Assembly: GCA_030430495.1 (NCBI GenBank)
Contig: JAUIKM010000005.1
Coordinates: 124,001 to 188,000 of the forward strand
Source of the DNA: a bacterium
GTDB taxonomy: Bacteria > Bacteroidota > Ignavibacteria > Kapaibacteriales > UBA7675
DNA: 64,000 bases
Reading direction: 5' to 3'
Below, in pieces: positions 28,277-37,814 of the stretch (its first letter is position 1; the number at the start of each line of letters is the position of its first letter). The notes below the pieces were generated by a model. It saw nothing but the letters and a program-made list of their open reading frames with translations, was not told the origin of the DNA and searched no databases. The position numbers and the translations under genes are program-made.

Positions 28277-28838
28277 TGTTGTTCCTCAGAATTAAACAGC
28301 ATGGAGATGTCCTGTTCCGTCGCAGTGTTTAAACTTCCTGCGATGGAGCATCAGTGAATTAATGATGGTTGTTACGCGGTGAAATCCAGTGGACAAAGGA
28401 CATTCACCCCGCCGGCGCGTAGCAGGCGGATGATTCCGTGTGTTTAAGTTGTGAGATCGATAATAAAATGACAATGTTTGTCGGGGGAGGTGCACAAACC
28501 CGACGTGCAATGATACGACCCTGTGCATTCAATTCCAAGCCTCCAGGGAAAATATTCGCCCCTGATTTTGTAGCGCACAATCCGTGTGCGCAGGGCGGAA
28601 CCGGAAGCTGCTGTGTCGTCGCTCTGCTGCGGCTGCTGCGGCTGCCGCGGCATCTGCGCGCAAAAACGCATGGACAGCGTTCGCCGCCTTGTAACTCTTC
28701 ACGCCGCCGCGCCGTCGAATGGCTGGTGTACGATATGTGCGGGAAATATTCGTCCCTCCCCTTTTCCTTCGTACATTTGTTCCGCTCGCCGCTCCGTGGC
28801 GGGATAATCCATGACTTAAACCTTTGCAGGATAGTCGC
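28277..28838. other. Intergenic gap, no gene seen
   Basis: This is a divergent gap between the propeller gene (minus) and the OmpH-like gene (plus). A short perfect hairpin (GCGCACA/TGTGCGC) lies near 28573-28591. Nothing else is recognisable. Confidence 0.5.
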
Positions 28839-29375
28839 ATGTTACGCAACGCTCTTTTCATCTTTTTTGGCCTTTTGCTCGGTGGCCTGACGCTCATGGC
28901 TGTCATGCCCAATGAGCGTGCCGGACAGGCTGCCGTCGGTTACGCCAGCGTCCGCAATCTCGTGTCTCGCTTGCCCGAACTGTCGGATGTTAATACGACG
29001 ATGGATACGCTGCGCCAGGAATTCACAGACGAACTCCAGAGTATGGTCGGCGAATTCCAGCTGAAGTCGGAAAATTTTCAAAAGCAGTCGGCCATGTTAA
29101 ACGACGTCATTCGCGAATCCAAACGCGCCGAACTCCAGAAGATGGAGCGCTCCATTACGGAATTCCAGGACAAAGCCAATGAAGCGCTGTCCGAACGCGA
29201 AGGCGAACTCATGTCGCCGCTGTTAAACAAGGTGCAGACGGCCATCGACAAAGTGGCCAGGTCTCGTGGTTACACGCATGTGTTTAATCTCGATGTCGGC
29301 GCGCCCCTGTTGCTCTACGCCGAACCTCAATTCCGGATCGACAGCCTGGTCCTGCTCGAACTTAACATCAAATAG
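28839..29375 (+). CDS. OmpH/Skp-family periplasmic chaperone-like protein
   Basis: From ATG 28839 (178 aa, GCAGGA upstream) the protein has a signal peptide or anchor (MLRNALFIFFGLLLGGLTLMAV). The phrase VGYASVRNLVSRLPE is the start of the OmpH fold. A long charged coiled coil follows (~40-130, for example LKSENFQKQSAMLNDVIRES), then a closing strand region with KVARSRGYTHVFNLD. That ending closely resembles Skp/OmpH proteins of Bacteroidota. Skp holds unfolded outer-membrane proteins in the periplasm. The usual neighbours (bamA, lpxD) are absent, so this may be an extra copy serving specific clients. Confidence 0.85.
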   Translation: MLRNALFIFFGLLLGGLTLMAVMPNERAGQAAVGYASVRNLVSRLPELSDVNTTMDTLRQEFTDELQSMVGEFQLKSENFQKQSAMLNDVIRESKRAELQKMERSITEFQDKANEALSEREGELMSPLLNKVQTAIDKVARSRGYTHVFNLDVGAPLLLYAEPQFRIDSLVLLELNIK

Positions 29376-29605
29376 TGCTCCGCCGTGTTTAACCCCTGCT
29401 GTGTTGTTGACCGACGCAGCTTGATTGCAGCGCCGCTCTTTTCGGCCCTGCGGCCGCGCGGCTTGCTTTATGATGATTATGCTTGTCATCGAGTCAGAAG
29501 CGACGCAACACACGAGTGAAGTCCCAAACCCTTCAGCCGCCCGTGTGAAGCCAGTGTAAAACATCTGAGTCCCCGTGTTTAATGCAAACTGAAAGTGCGT
29601 CGACA

Positions 29606-30268
29606 ATGTCAAGCCTCATCGATCTCAGTCACGAAATAGGTCACGGAACGCTGACCTATAAAGGCCTGCCCGCGCCCATTATCTGCGACTTCCTGAGCCG
29701 TCAAGCGTCGCGCGATATCTACGAAGCCGGCACCGAATTCCACATCGGCAAGATAGAAATGGTGGCCAACAGCGGCACCTACGTCGACTCGCCCTTCCAT
29801 CGTTATGCCGACGGCAAAGACCTCGCCGAACTGCCGCTCGAATCGCTCGTTGATCTTCCCGGTATTGTCGTCGACGCCACGCGCGCCGGCACAAGCCTGA
29901 ACAAACACGTGTTTGAATCCTGTGACCTCAAAGGTCGCGCCGTGCTCGTGCGCACCGACTGGTCGCGGCATTGGGGCGCGGACCAGTACTTTGAGTCGCA
30001 CCCGCATCTCACCGAGGATGCCGCCGTTTTCCTGCGCGACGCCGGTGCGGCAATCGTCGGCATCGACAGTTACAACATTGACGATGTGTCCGGCCGCACG
30101 CGTCCCGTCCACAGCGTGCTGCTCGCGTCCGATATTCCGATCGTTGAACACATGACCAATCTTGGCGCCGTTCCCGCCGGCGCTGCGTTTCGCTTCCACG
30201 CCGCTCCGGTCAAAGTGCGGCGTTTCGGTACCTTCCCGGTGCGCTGTTATGCTGTCGCCGACGTGTAG
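29606..30268 (+). CDS. Cyclase-family (kynurenine-formamidase-like) metal hydrolase
   Basis: The most likely start is ATG 29606 (220 aa), where the conserved sequence begins (LIDLSHEIGHG). An in-frame ATG at 29582 is also possible, and neither has a good ribosome site. The family signature is present as NSGTYVDSPFHRYADG, but the usual first metal-ligand histidine (GTH-x-D) is tyrosine here. The later Asp/His residues (DSPFHR, the VGIDSYNID segment, EHMTNL) are kept. Related proteins hydrolyse N-formylkynurenine or other amides, or act as cyclases. No tryptophan-catabolism genes are nearby, so the substrate is open. Confidence 0.85.
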   Translation: MSSLIDLSHEIGHGTLTYKGLPAPIICDFLSRQASRDIYEAGTEFHIGKIEMVANSGTYVDSPFHRYADGKDLAELPLESLVDLPGIVVDATRAGTSLNKHVFESCDLKGRAVLVRTDWSRHWGADQYFESHPHLTEDAAVFLRDAGAAIVGIDSYNIDDVSGRTRPVHSVLLASDIPIVEHMTNLGAVPAGAAFRFHAAPVKVRRFGTFPVRCYAVADV

Positions 30269-30306
30269 GAGACATGGAGTAACAGATGCGGCGTAAAGCA
30301 GCCGAC

Positions 30307-30351
30307 TACGTAAAACTACGTAGTAGCTGTGAGCCCTCAGGGCTCGCAGCT
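30307..30351 (+). repeat. TACGTA-hairpin intergenic repeat, copy 2
   Basis: Two TACGTA hexamers precede AGCTGTGAGCCC, a TCA loop and the complement, with one G-T wobble (30325-30351). GCGCGCCAAAAAT follows about 10 bp later, as in copy 1. Confidence 0.8.
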
Positions 30352-30439
30352 CAAATATCTTGCGCGCCAAAAATATTTTGTTCCGGGATCTACAGTGGAC
30401 GTCCGCTTCCGAGCCGTAAGCGTTGGTGCCATTAGGTAC

Positions 30440-30486
30440 ACTACGTGCAACTACGTAGGAGCTGTGCGCCCCAGGGAATCACAGCC
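30440..30486 (+). repeat. TACGTA-hairpin intergenic repeat, copy 3 (degraded)
   Basis: CTACGTGCAACTACGTAGGAGCTGTG keeps the left part in two pieces of the pattern. The right arm is partly lost, leaving CACAGC. Confidence 0.65.
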
Positions 30487-30641
30487 GTTGTTTTACAGGC
30501 TGATGATACATCGGTCGGCGTCAAACCCGCCACTCGCCAACGAACAAAAATGGCCTTGAGAAAAGCTGTCGGCGACCGGCAGGAAGCCGAATGCAAAGTC
30601 CCGAGACATCAATCCCGAAGCAAGTCCGGAGTGTTTAAGTG

Positions 30642-31457
30642 ATGAATGATCGTGTTAAGCCGGAAATTCGCGCAGAAGTGGAGCGTCGCCTGCGGCAGAT
30701 AGAAGCAGAATGTGATGTTAACATATTCTTTGCCTGCGAATCCGGCAGCCGCGCCTGGGGTTTTGAGTCGCGCAACAGCGACTACGACCTGCGTTTTTTG
30801 TATGCACATCCGCGCGAATGGTATGTTTCCATCGATGTTGAACATCGCCGCGACGTGATCGAGAAGCCGATTGTTGACGAGCTGGATATTAACGGTTGGG
30901 ATATTCGCAAGGCGCTTAAACTGCTGCGCAAATCCAATCCGCCGCTGCTCGAATGGCTGCAAAGTCCGATTGTTTATCGCGACCGCGACGGGAAAGCCGA
31001 CATGCTGCGGGCGTTAATTGACAAAAGTTATTCGCCGCGGGCGTCCATGTACCACTATTTGCATATGGCGCGCGGCAACCACAAGGATTATTTGCGCGGC
31101 GAAACGGTGTCGTACAAAAAATACTTCTACGTACTGCGGCCGCTGCTGGCCGTGAAGTGGATCGAAGCCGATGCACAAAATCAGCGCGGTCCCGTGCCGA
31201 TGGAATTTCAGCGTCTGCTGGAGGATTCCATTGCGCCCGCTTCCGGGTTGCGACGCGACATCGACGCGCTGCTGACGCGCAAGCGCTCCGGCGACGAACT
31301 GAGCGCCGGGCCGCACATTGAATCGATAAGTCAATTTATCAACAGCGAACTGAGCCGGCTGGAACACCTGGATGTCTCGCTGCGAAACAATGCCGTTGAG
31401 TCCGCCGAGCTGGATGAAGTGTTTCGTCAGATTATCGGTTTTTCAGGCGGCATCTGA
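30642..31457 (+). CDS. RlaP/COG3541-type predicted nucleotidyltransferase
   Basis: The start is ATG 30642 (271 aa), with GGAG 10 nt upstream. The polymerase-beta-type catalytic signature is clear near residue 30: ESGSRAWGFESRNSDYDLRFLY contains the GS and D-x-D parts. The protein continues with the family-typical DINGWDIRKALKLL, NPPLLEWLQSP and a central MYHYLHMARGN. Family knowledge: these PF10127 proteins are predicted nucleotidyltransferases, some linked to RNA ligases in RNA repair. No ligase lies beside it here, so its target is unknown. It is cytoplasmic and apparently monocistronic. Confidence 0.88.
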   Translation: MNDRVKPEIRAEVERRLRQIEAECDVNIFFACESGSRAWGFESRNSDYDLRFLYAHPREWYVSIDVEHRRDVIEKPIVDELDINGWDIRKALKLLRKSNPPLLEWLQSPIVYRDRDGKADMLRALIDKSYSPRASMYHYLHMARGNHKDYLRGETVSYKKYFYVLRPLLAVKWIEADAQNQRGPVPMEFQRLLEDSIAPASGLRRDIDALLTRKRSGDELSAGPHIESISQFINSELSRLEHLDVSLRNNAVESAELDEVFRQIIGFSGGI

Positions 31458-31714
31458 GCGATGCCGGGATGTGTCGCGGGCCGCGTTGAGCGCCGCAACG
31501 TTGCTCGCCGGGCGGCGGACCTGACAATGGTGCAAGCCGGGCGATGCGGGGTGGGCTGCGGCAGGCGGGAGCGGGTGTAATTCAACGGGGTGGAGATACG
31601 AGCGCCTGTAAACTCTACATCAGCTCATTTCGCGATCATTTCCGCCGGAATCGCTAAATTGATCGCAATGTCCGACGTCCGGCAGGTTAACAGCGATCCA
31701 CAGAGGAAAAAAAC

Positions 31715-32206
31715 GTGAAGCGCAAAAAGATAAGAGAGACCTTTATTATCGGGCATCGCGACCGCGTCGACCTGCCCGAACTGGAGCTGTTCGGACTGCC
31801 CTGTAAAATCGACACCGGCGCCGCCACCTCCGCCATCCACTGCCGGCACGTGCGCGTCCGCGAAGTTAACGGCGTAGCGCGGATTATCTTTACGTTGCTT
31901 GATCCCTCGCACGCCGAATACAACGGGCGCGAGTATTCCACGGCCAATTTCCAGGAACGCAAAATCAAAAGTTCTTTCGGTCAGACCGAATATCGCTATG
32001 TAATTACCAGCGTGGTTGTGCTGTTCGGCAAGTCGTTTACAACGGAGTTTACACTGTCCGACCGCGAGAAAATGACCTATCCGGTGCTGTTGGGCAAACG
32101 TCTGCTGCGCCGCGGTTTCCTGGTCGACGTGTCCAAAATTAACCTCTCGTACAAAGCCATGCGCGCGGCGAACCTGAATCCTCCCGGCGACGGCGCGTCA
32201 CAGTAA
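31715..32206 (+). CDS. rimB: RimB-like retropepsin-fold protease (PF05618, 'ATP-dependent zinc protease')
   Basis: The 163-aa protein shows the aspartyl-protease-like motif KIDTGAATSAIHC near residue 30. The typical segments REYSTANF, KSSFGQTEYRYVI and PVLLGKRLLRRGFLVDVSK follow. This matches the RimB family, often encoded with the RimK ligase. Here rimK and a desuccinylase-like gene lie on the opposite strand and converge on this gene. Known work in Pseudomonas links RimB to removal or remodelling of glutamate tails added by RimK to ribosomal protein S6. The same role is inferred here. Confidence 0.85.
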   Translation: MKRKKIRETFIIGHRDRVDLPELELFGLPCKIDTGAATSAIHCRHVRVREVNGVARIIFTLLDPSHAEYNGREYSTANFQERKIKSSFGQTEYRYVITSVVVLFGKSFTTEFTLSDREKMTYPVLLGKRLLRRGFLVDVSKINLSYKAMRAANLNPPGDGASQ

Positions 32207-32307
32207 ACGCCGCGCGGAGTAAAGCTCCGGGCCGGCTCAAATGCGCGCCGTTGTGTTGCGGGGCGGAACCTGACTGCCGCGTGTGCCGGGAGAACTGCCA
32301 GAAGTGT

Positions 32308-33318
32308 TTAATCGCGCATGTCAATCTTTGTGGTTTTACTGATCGGCGGCTCGGTGGAGCCGATGTGCATCAAAGCATCGCCCTGGTGAACCACCGGGTT
32401 GTTGGCCAGGCCGATAACAAAGCCGTCGTACGGCGCCCTCAGTTTAACCTCAAAGTCGCCGTAGGGATCTGTGATTGTGCCGATTATCTGGCGCGCCGCC
32501 ACCGCGTCGCCGGAGTTAACATATGAGTGAAACAGACCGGCGTACCTGGCGCGGAGCCAACTGGAGTGACTGATGCTGCGCATCTCGTGTTCCGCCGGCG
32601 CGGCTTCATCAATCATGTCCAGATGCGCCATGACGCGCTGCGTGCCTTTAATGGCGGACACAATCGCGAATTCATCCAGGCGCATCGATTCGCCGCCTTC
32701 AAAGACGATAATCGGTTTGTCCATTTTTGCGGCCGTCTGGCGCAGTGAACGCGGGCGCAGCGGCGCATTGACGATAAAGGGCGGCGCAAAGGCATGTGCC
32801 AGCGCTCTGTTTTCCTCATTGTCCATCACGCAGCGGATCTGCGGATAGTTTGTGCGCGCCGCGCCGCCCGTGTGGAAGTCGATGCCGCAGTCCACGTGCG
32901 GCACAATGTCGCTGATAACGTGATGTGCGATGCGCCCGGCCAGCGAGCCGCGAATCGATCCCGGAAACGACCTGTTAACATCCTTGCCGTCGGGAACTTC
33001 ACGTGAAAAGTTAATGAATCCGTAGATGTTGACGATCGGGATGCAGACAACCGCGCCGCGCCGCGGCATGCACAGCTTGTGTTTAAGCATGCGCCGCAGC
33101 GTCTCGATGCCGTTGATCTCGTCGCCGTGCATGCCCGCCAGCAGCAGCAGCGTCGGCCCGGCTTCCCTGCCGCGGTTGACAAATACCGGCATGGAAATGG
33201 GCGTGCGCGACGGCAGGCGGGCAATGTTGACGTCAATCTGAACTTGTTTGCCGCCCGGAACCGACGTTCCGCAGATTTCGAACTCGGGCAGGCGTACTGC
33301 GCTCTTGCGTTCAGGCAT
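32308..33318 (-). CDS. Succinylglutamate desuccinylase/aspartoacylase-family zinc hydrolase
   Basis: The 336-aa protein overlaps the end of rimK by 8 bp, so the two are translationally linked. The zinc-site pattern is visible: [15 protein letters not shown] (His and Glu ligands) and GIDFHTGG (third His). [28 protein letters not shown] is typical of the AspA/AstE-like carboxypeptidase fold. The C-terminal quarter ([19 protein letters not shown] and a following beta-rich end) looks like a biotinyl-lipoyl-like barrel, as in the longer members. In many genomes this subgroup accompanies rimK and rimB. It may hydrolyse a glutamylated product, but its substrate is unproven. Confidence 0.9.
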   Translation of the reverse strand: MPERKSAVRLPEFEICGTSVPGGKQVQIDVNIARLPSRTPISMPVFVNRGREAGPTLLLLAGMHGDEINGIETLRRMLKHKLCMPRRGAVVCIPIVNIYGFINFSREVPDGKDVNRSFPGSIRGSLAGRIAHHVISDIVPHVDCGIDFHTGGAARTNYPQIRCVMDNEENRALAHAFAPPFIVNAPLRPRSLRQTAAKMDKPIIVFEGGESMRLDEFAIVSAIKGTQRVMAHLDMIDEAAPAEHEMRSISHSSWLRARYAGLFHSYVNSGDAVAARQIIGTITDPYGDFEVKLRAPYDGFVIGLANNPVVHQGDALMHIGSTEPPISKTTKIDMRD

Positions 33319-34219
33319 TTATTCGGTCTTTCTGGATGCCTTTTTTGGTCGACTCTTTTTCGAGGTATTGAATGATCGTGCCGGCAATGTCATTGTTCGT
33401 CGCCTTTTCAATTCCTTCCAGTCCGGGCGAGGAGTTGACTTCCAGGATCAGCGGCCCGCGCGAGGATTGCAGCATGTCGACGCCGGCCACGCCGAGGCCC
33501 ATGGCTTTGGCCGCTTTTAATGCCGCCGCGTTTTCCGCTCGAGACAGTTTAACAACCATCGAACTTCCGCCGCGGTGCAGGTTGGAGCGGAATTCGCCCT
33601 CCGCCGCCTGGCGTTTCATGGCGCCGACAACTTTATTGCCGACGACAAAAGCGCGTACGTCGGCGCCGCCGGCCTCTTTAATAAACTCCTGCACGATAAT
33701 GCGCGCTTTTAAACCGTGAAAAGCCTCGATGACGGATTTTGCGGCTTTGCGGTTTTCCGCCAGCACGACGCCGAGCCCCTGGGTGCCTTCCAGCAGTTTA
33801 ATTACAACCGGCGCACCGCCGACACTATCGAGAATTTCATCGACGTTTTTACCGTAGTTTGTAAACACGGTTTTGGGCATTCCGAGGCCGGCGCGCGAGA
33901 GGATTTGCAGGCTGCGCAGTTTATCGCGCGAGCGCAGCAGCGCCTGCGATTCAATGGCAGTGAACACGCGCATCATTTCAAACTGCCGCACGACGGCCGC
34001 GCCGTAAAACGTCACCGAAGCGCCGATGCGCGGGATGATCGCATCGATATCGGACAGACTCCGATTCTGATGGTGTACCGTCGGTGTTTTTTGTTCAATG
34101 ACCAGGTTGCAGTGCAAGTGGTTGATAACGTGCATCGTATGGCCGCGTTCCTCACCGGCCTCCACGAGCCTTCGCGTAGAATACAGGCTGGGTTTGCGTG
34201 AAAGTACGAGAATCTTCAA
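33311..34219 (-). CDS. rimK: RimK-type glutamate ligase (ATP-grasp)
   Basis: I place the start at TTG 34219 (302 aa): AGGAGG lies 11 nt upstream and the protein then begins [18 protein letters not shown], as RimK proteins do. An ATG start further upstream would bury that ribosome site in coding sequence. ATP-grasp elements are clear: [42 protein letters not shown] (ATP-binding Lys and loop), [13 protein letters not shown], and the metal-binding end [13 protein letters not shown]. RimK adds glutamates to the C-terminus of ribosomal protein S6 in E. coli. It is first in a two-gene unit with the desuccinylase-like gene. Confidence 0.93.
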   Translation of the reverse strand: MKILVLSRKPSLYSTRRLVEAGEERGHTMHVINHLHCNLVIEQKTPTVHHQNRSLSDIDAIIPRIGASVTFYGAAVVRQFEMMRVFTAIESQALLRSRDKLRSLQILSRAGLGMPKTVFTNYGKNVDEILDSVGGAPVVIKLLEGTQGLGVVLAENRKAAKSVIEAFHGLKARIIVQEFIKEAGGADVRAFVVGNKVVGAMKRQAAEGEFRSNLHRGGSSMVVKLSRAENAAALKAAKAMGLGVAGVDMLQSSRGPLILEVNSSPGLEGIEKATNNDIAGTIIQYLEKESTKKGIQKDRINA

Positions 34220-36326
34220 GGGGGCTTTTCCTCCTGTTCCATCCATGTTTGTCATCGGCCCGGGCGTCGCCGCGGGTACATGTAAAATTTCCGCCAATCT
34301 ACGGATTAATTGTCAAGCTATGGCATCCACGTTCTGATCGCGAATGTGCTTGCGGCGTTTCACCGCTTTTGACCTTGATTGCAGACCGCCTGCGCCCTTG
34401 TGTTCGCTGCGCTCTCACTTCCGGCTGGTCTCTTTGACTGCTTTTGTTTGGCCCGCCTGGCGGCTGGGAGACGAAAGCCGTGCAGTGTCGATTCCGTTTG
34501 AATTCCGGCGTCCTTGCACCGCGGGAATTGACTCAGGCGTATGACCGCGGAGCAACCGCGCAGGTCTTGAAATACAGGTCCAACGCAGATCCTGAATCAG
34601 TGGGCGAACAAGTCAAAAAGTGTCGGCGAGCAATGTTCAGTTATCTGGCTTGAATGCCGTTGGAAGCCCCCAGGCGGAAATATGCCGCAAAACACCGCCG
34701 AGCTCCATGTCCTCAACCGTCCTCACCGCCGCACGCCGCGACGCCGCGATCTTTTCCGGCAGAACGGACTTGAATCTCAATTCCTTGCCCTCGCTTCAAC
34801 CCAGGATGTGATTTCGTACAGATCCAAAAGCTGTCCGATTGTACCCTGCTGCGCAATTGCGCCCGGTTCCTCGTGCGGGTCTCCAGGCTTGAGCCGCTGT
34901 TCCGCCTCCGGACAGACGGTAATTCTGGTTAAGTGCCGAATTACGCCGACTTCGTGGTGCGCACTGTCCGATGATGATGCCGGATGGCGTCCGGCCGAAC
35001 GCAGCAGCGAATCCGCTATGTCGATGTTGCCGAGTTTAAAATGCACCAGCGGCATTTCATGCGCGCCGGCATGTGCAAGTCCTGCCCAATCATGTTCAAA
35101 CGACCGGTGATGATGTTGTGCCGCCGCTCCGGGGTTTTGTTGAAGTCCTTGTAGCAGTAAATATTCTCGATCAGTTGCAATACCAGCAGGCGCCGTTCGG
35201 CAACGCGGTCTGTCGATGCGGCGATGTCGGGGTCGGAAGAATGTGTTGACAACTTGCCTTCGAGGTCCGGCAGCGCCGGTTCGTGTGGCAAAAGTTCTTT
35301 GCCGCCGATGCGTGCGCGCGTGCGGCTGACGCGGCGTAGCGCCTTGTCATACCGGCCGCGCAGCTTTTGTTGAAGTCTGCACTTCCCCGTAGTGTCCCAT
35401 CGATTCCAGCGCTGTGAACACATGCAGATGTTTGCCGTTTCGTCGCACCTGAACTGCTTCAGCCGCAGCATCATATAGCGTTTCTCTGTTTGTGACAAAT
35501 TGTTGACGAGGCTGTGCGGATAGTCGCTGGATGTCAGGAGTCCAAACCACCTGGTCGGGAGTGAATGAGAAACAACACTGCCCGCGGTTAACCGCTCTTT
35601 TTTGCTGCAAGGCCGTCCGGGGGGCAGTTTGGGTGAGTTATTTGAATACAGCAATTCTGTGATTTGTGTGCAATTCCTGGAAACCCGAAAACCGTGCTGT
35701 TTGATTCCTCCGGTAAACTGTTGTGATGGAACGACTTGGCGTGAATACGAACCTTGAGCCTGTCCATTTGTCTGCGCGCTGAAAACCTCAGATCTGCCGG
35801 GAATCTGTCTGGTGTGCTCCTGTGCCCGAGCCTACATTGCGGTTGTCGATTTAATACATCCTTTAACAATTGTGGGAGCGCCAACTATGCTGAATTACAA
35901 CAAGAGTTCTTCGTGGGCTCCGAATTCCGATCAATCGGAACCGCGGACCGTTGAAAGCCGACTGTTTAATGTTCAACAGAGTTTAAGTCTCCCGGTTGAT
36001 CAAAGGTGGGGTGTTGCGCTGAATAATAACTCTCCGAATTATGCCGGTCCCGACCGGCCTGCATATCAGACCATCGCAGTTGTACTCGGTGGTTGCGGTT
36101 AACAGCGACAATTCACATGCCGAATACGCCATGTTAAAGGCTTTGAATGACACGTTTACCCTGCCGGTCAGTGTCATTCCGGCGGACCGGCTTGCAGCGG
36201 GAAACGCTGAAGAGATCAGTGTCGTGCCCGCCTGTCCCGCCGGGACAAGTGATCCGCCAATGCTCATCGAATCTGACGCCCATTCGGGCAAATTTTATAT
36301 TCACATCTATTTACTGAGGTTTTATT
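34220..36326. other. Degraded region (2.1 kb) with broken reading frames
   Basis: I see no intact gene. Two stretches look like decayed genes: 34777-35610 on the minus strand and 35887-36337 on the plus strand. The remainder (34300-34770) has no coding character. Confidence 0.5.
34777..35610 (-). pseudogene. Possible frameshifted gene of unknown family
   Basis: Three consecutive minus-strand frames can be joined. The first reads SFTPDQVVWTPDIQRLSAQ to MGHYGEVQ, the second LRRVSRTRARIGGKELLPHE to RRHNIITGRLNMIGQDLHM, and the third VHFKLGNIDIADSLLRSAG to YEITSWVEARARN. Each breaks off where the next takes over, near 35380 and 35060. The joined text reads like one soluble helical protein of about 270 residues. 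I do not recognise it. It could also be unconstrained sequence or reflect assembly errors. Confidence 0.35.
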
Positions 36327-36337
36327 ATGTCTGTTAA
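35887..36337 (+). pseudogene. Possible frameshifted small gene, faintly deaminase-like
   Basis: ATG 35887 has a good GGGAG ribosome site. The frame MLNYNKSSSWAPNSDQ... runs to a stop at 36102. The next frame then carries coherent sequence (VNSDNSHAEYAMLKALNDTF, later VVPACPAGTSD) to 36337, just past the start of the following gene. One indel near 36095 would join them. HAE followed by a P-x-C is reminiscent of the zinc motif of cytidine-deaminase-like proteins, but the second cysteine is missing. This is speculative. Confidence 0.35.
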
Positions 36338-36965
36338 TGTTACTCCCGCGGGTCAACCGTACAAACTGCGCTTTGTCAACAATTCGATTAACAACTGGAC
36401 ATTTGTCTGTTTTCAGGATCAGCCGACGGGCTTGCCGAAGAACTACAAACAGCTCGCCTGGTTCGCCAAGTCCGCCGCACCGGACAGCAACGTGACGTTC
36501 GAGTGGGAAATCGACTACAGTTTTGTCTGGTCCGAAACCGGCGAACTGCTGCCCGGCGTGGTCTTCGATGCCGGGCAGACGAAGCCGGCGGATTTGAAAC
36601 TCAACAATCAAATCGGCTACACGCACACGGATGACTTTTACTTTGAGAACCAGGGCAAGGGCCCGAATCCGGGTGCACTGAAGATTGTACAGGACGACAC
36701 GATTCCCACACATACATCTTCCGTGGGTATCGGCATGTCCGGCGCGGGTACTTTTGTGGTGCAGGCCGAACCGAACATCGACGTGACTTTCACGCCGACG
36801 CCCAACTACTACATCACCTTCATGGATTCGATGCAGAGGGGTGAAGTGATGAACATCACCGAGACGGCCGCAGTGAAACAAATTGTGTTCCCGCCGAATC
36901 AGTTCCTTGCAACCGCTACGCTCGGACCGGACAACCTCTGGACGGTTTCCTACTCCAACTCCTGA
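36327..36965 (+). CDS. RhiA-like protein
   Basis: The 212-aa protein has GAGG 8 nt before ATG. There is no signal peptide and it is mostly beta-rich. The text PYKLRFVNNSINNWTFVCFQ, LAWFAKSAAPDSNV, WEIDYSFVWSETGELLPGV, DTIPTHTSSVGIGMSGAGTFVVQAEPN, TFTPTPNYYITF and IVFPPNQFLATATL matches the pattern I know from RhiA-like proteins. RhiA is an abundant quorum-regulated protein of Rhizobium leguminosarum whose biochemical function is unknown. The recognition is from memory of the motif order, not a search. A broken paralogue follows 290 bp downstream. Confidence 0.7.
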   Translation: MSVNVTPAGQPYKLRFVNNSINNWTFVCFQDQPTGLPKNYKQLAWFAKSAAPDSNVTFEWEIDYSFVWSETGELLPGVVFDAGQTKPADLKLNNQIGYTHTDDFYFENQGKGPNPGALKIVQDDTIPTHTSSVGIGMSGAGTFVVQAEPNIDVTFTPTPNYYITFMDSMQRGEVMNITETAAVKQIVFPPNQFLATATLGPDNLWTVSYSNS

Positions 36966-37254
36966 GGAGCGCCGTCATCCGGGCATCGACATTGCGTCGC
37001 TTGAATCCCGTTTGACATTTCCGGCACTTTGACGATCGCTCCTCCACCGGCGTCCTGTGGCAGTACCCGAGACTGAGTTTAACTCCGTCCGGCATGCGTT
37101 CTCACTGCGCGATCTCACCGGGGGTCAGATCACTGGCCATAGCGGATCGTGTTCTCTGCGAACGGACCATGGCGGAGGAGTTGTTTAATCACCCGCCGGC
37201 CGACCAGATTTTTGGGCGGCGGATTGTTTTATTGAGTTAACCACGGAGAAATCG

Positions 37255-37814
37255 ATGAGTTGTAAAGACTCAAATATAGGTCAGTCCTACTCGATCAAAT
37301 TCATTAATAACTCGAGCGGCAACAATACGTTTGTCTGTTATCAAAAACAGAGCAAGGGCATGCCGCCGGAAGCACAAAGCCTGGCCTGGTTTGTCAGGAC
37401 GGCCGCGCCCGATACACACATCAAGTTCACCTGGACCGTGGACTACAGTTTTATCTGGACTGAAACGGAGGTGCTGCGCGATGACTATTACTATGAAGCC
37501 GGCGGAATGAAAAAGGCCGATCTCGACGAAAACGATCAAACCGGTTTTACGTACGCGAACGAAGAGTTCCACTTTACCGACACGAGTTTCGGCGGAACCG
37601 AAGGCGCATTGACAATCAAGATGGATGACGCCATTCCACCGAACAAAGCCCATGCAGGCATTGCCATGTCGGGCGCGGGCGTCTATCTGGCGTCGGCCCG
37701 GAAAAACTGGGAGGCGTGAAGGTCGACTTCCCGGCCAACTGTTTCGCCGCAACGGCTTTGTACGGTCCGGCCGATTGCAGCGGAGAGGCATGCTGGAAAT
37801 TCAGCTACACCTGA
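37255..37814 (+). pseudogene. RhiA-like paralogue with internal deletion
   Basis: The first 154 residues (SIKFINNSSGNNTFVCYQ, LAWFVRTAAPDTHIKF, WTVDYSFIWTETEV, DAIPPNKAHAGIAMSGAGVYLAS) align with the intact RhiA-like gene upstream. The frame then stops at 37719. The family C-terminus continues at once in another frame (KVDFPANCFAATALYGPAD to FSYT, stop 37814). About 38 residues are missing between the two parts, so a deletion with frameshift has removed the middle. The truncated 154-aa protein has its own clean start at 37255, and its persistence may mean it is still made. Confidence 0.7.

Larger units (their letters stand above)
30269..30641. other. Intergenic gap with two palindromic repeats
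   Basis: It carries copies 2 and 3 of the TACGTA-hairpin repeat and a 20-bp segment (30570-30589) that is repeated exactly at 45794-45813. I see no gene. Confidence 0.5.
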
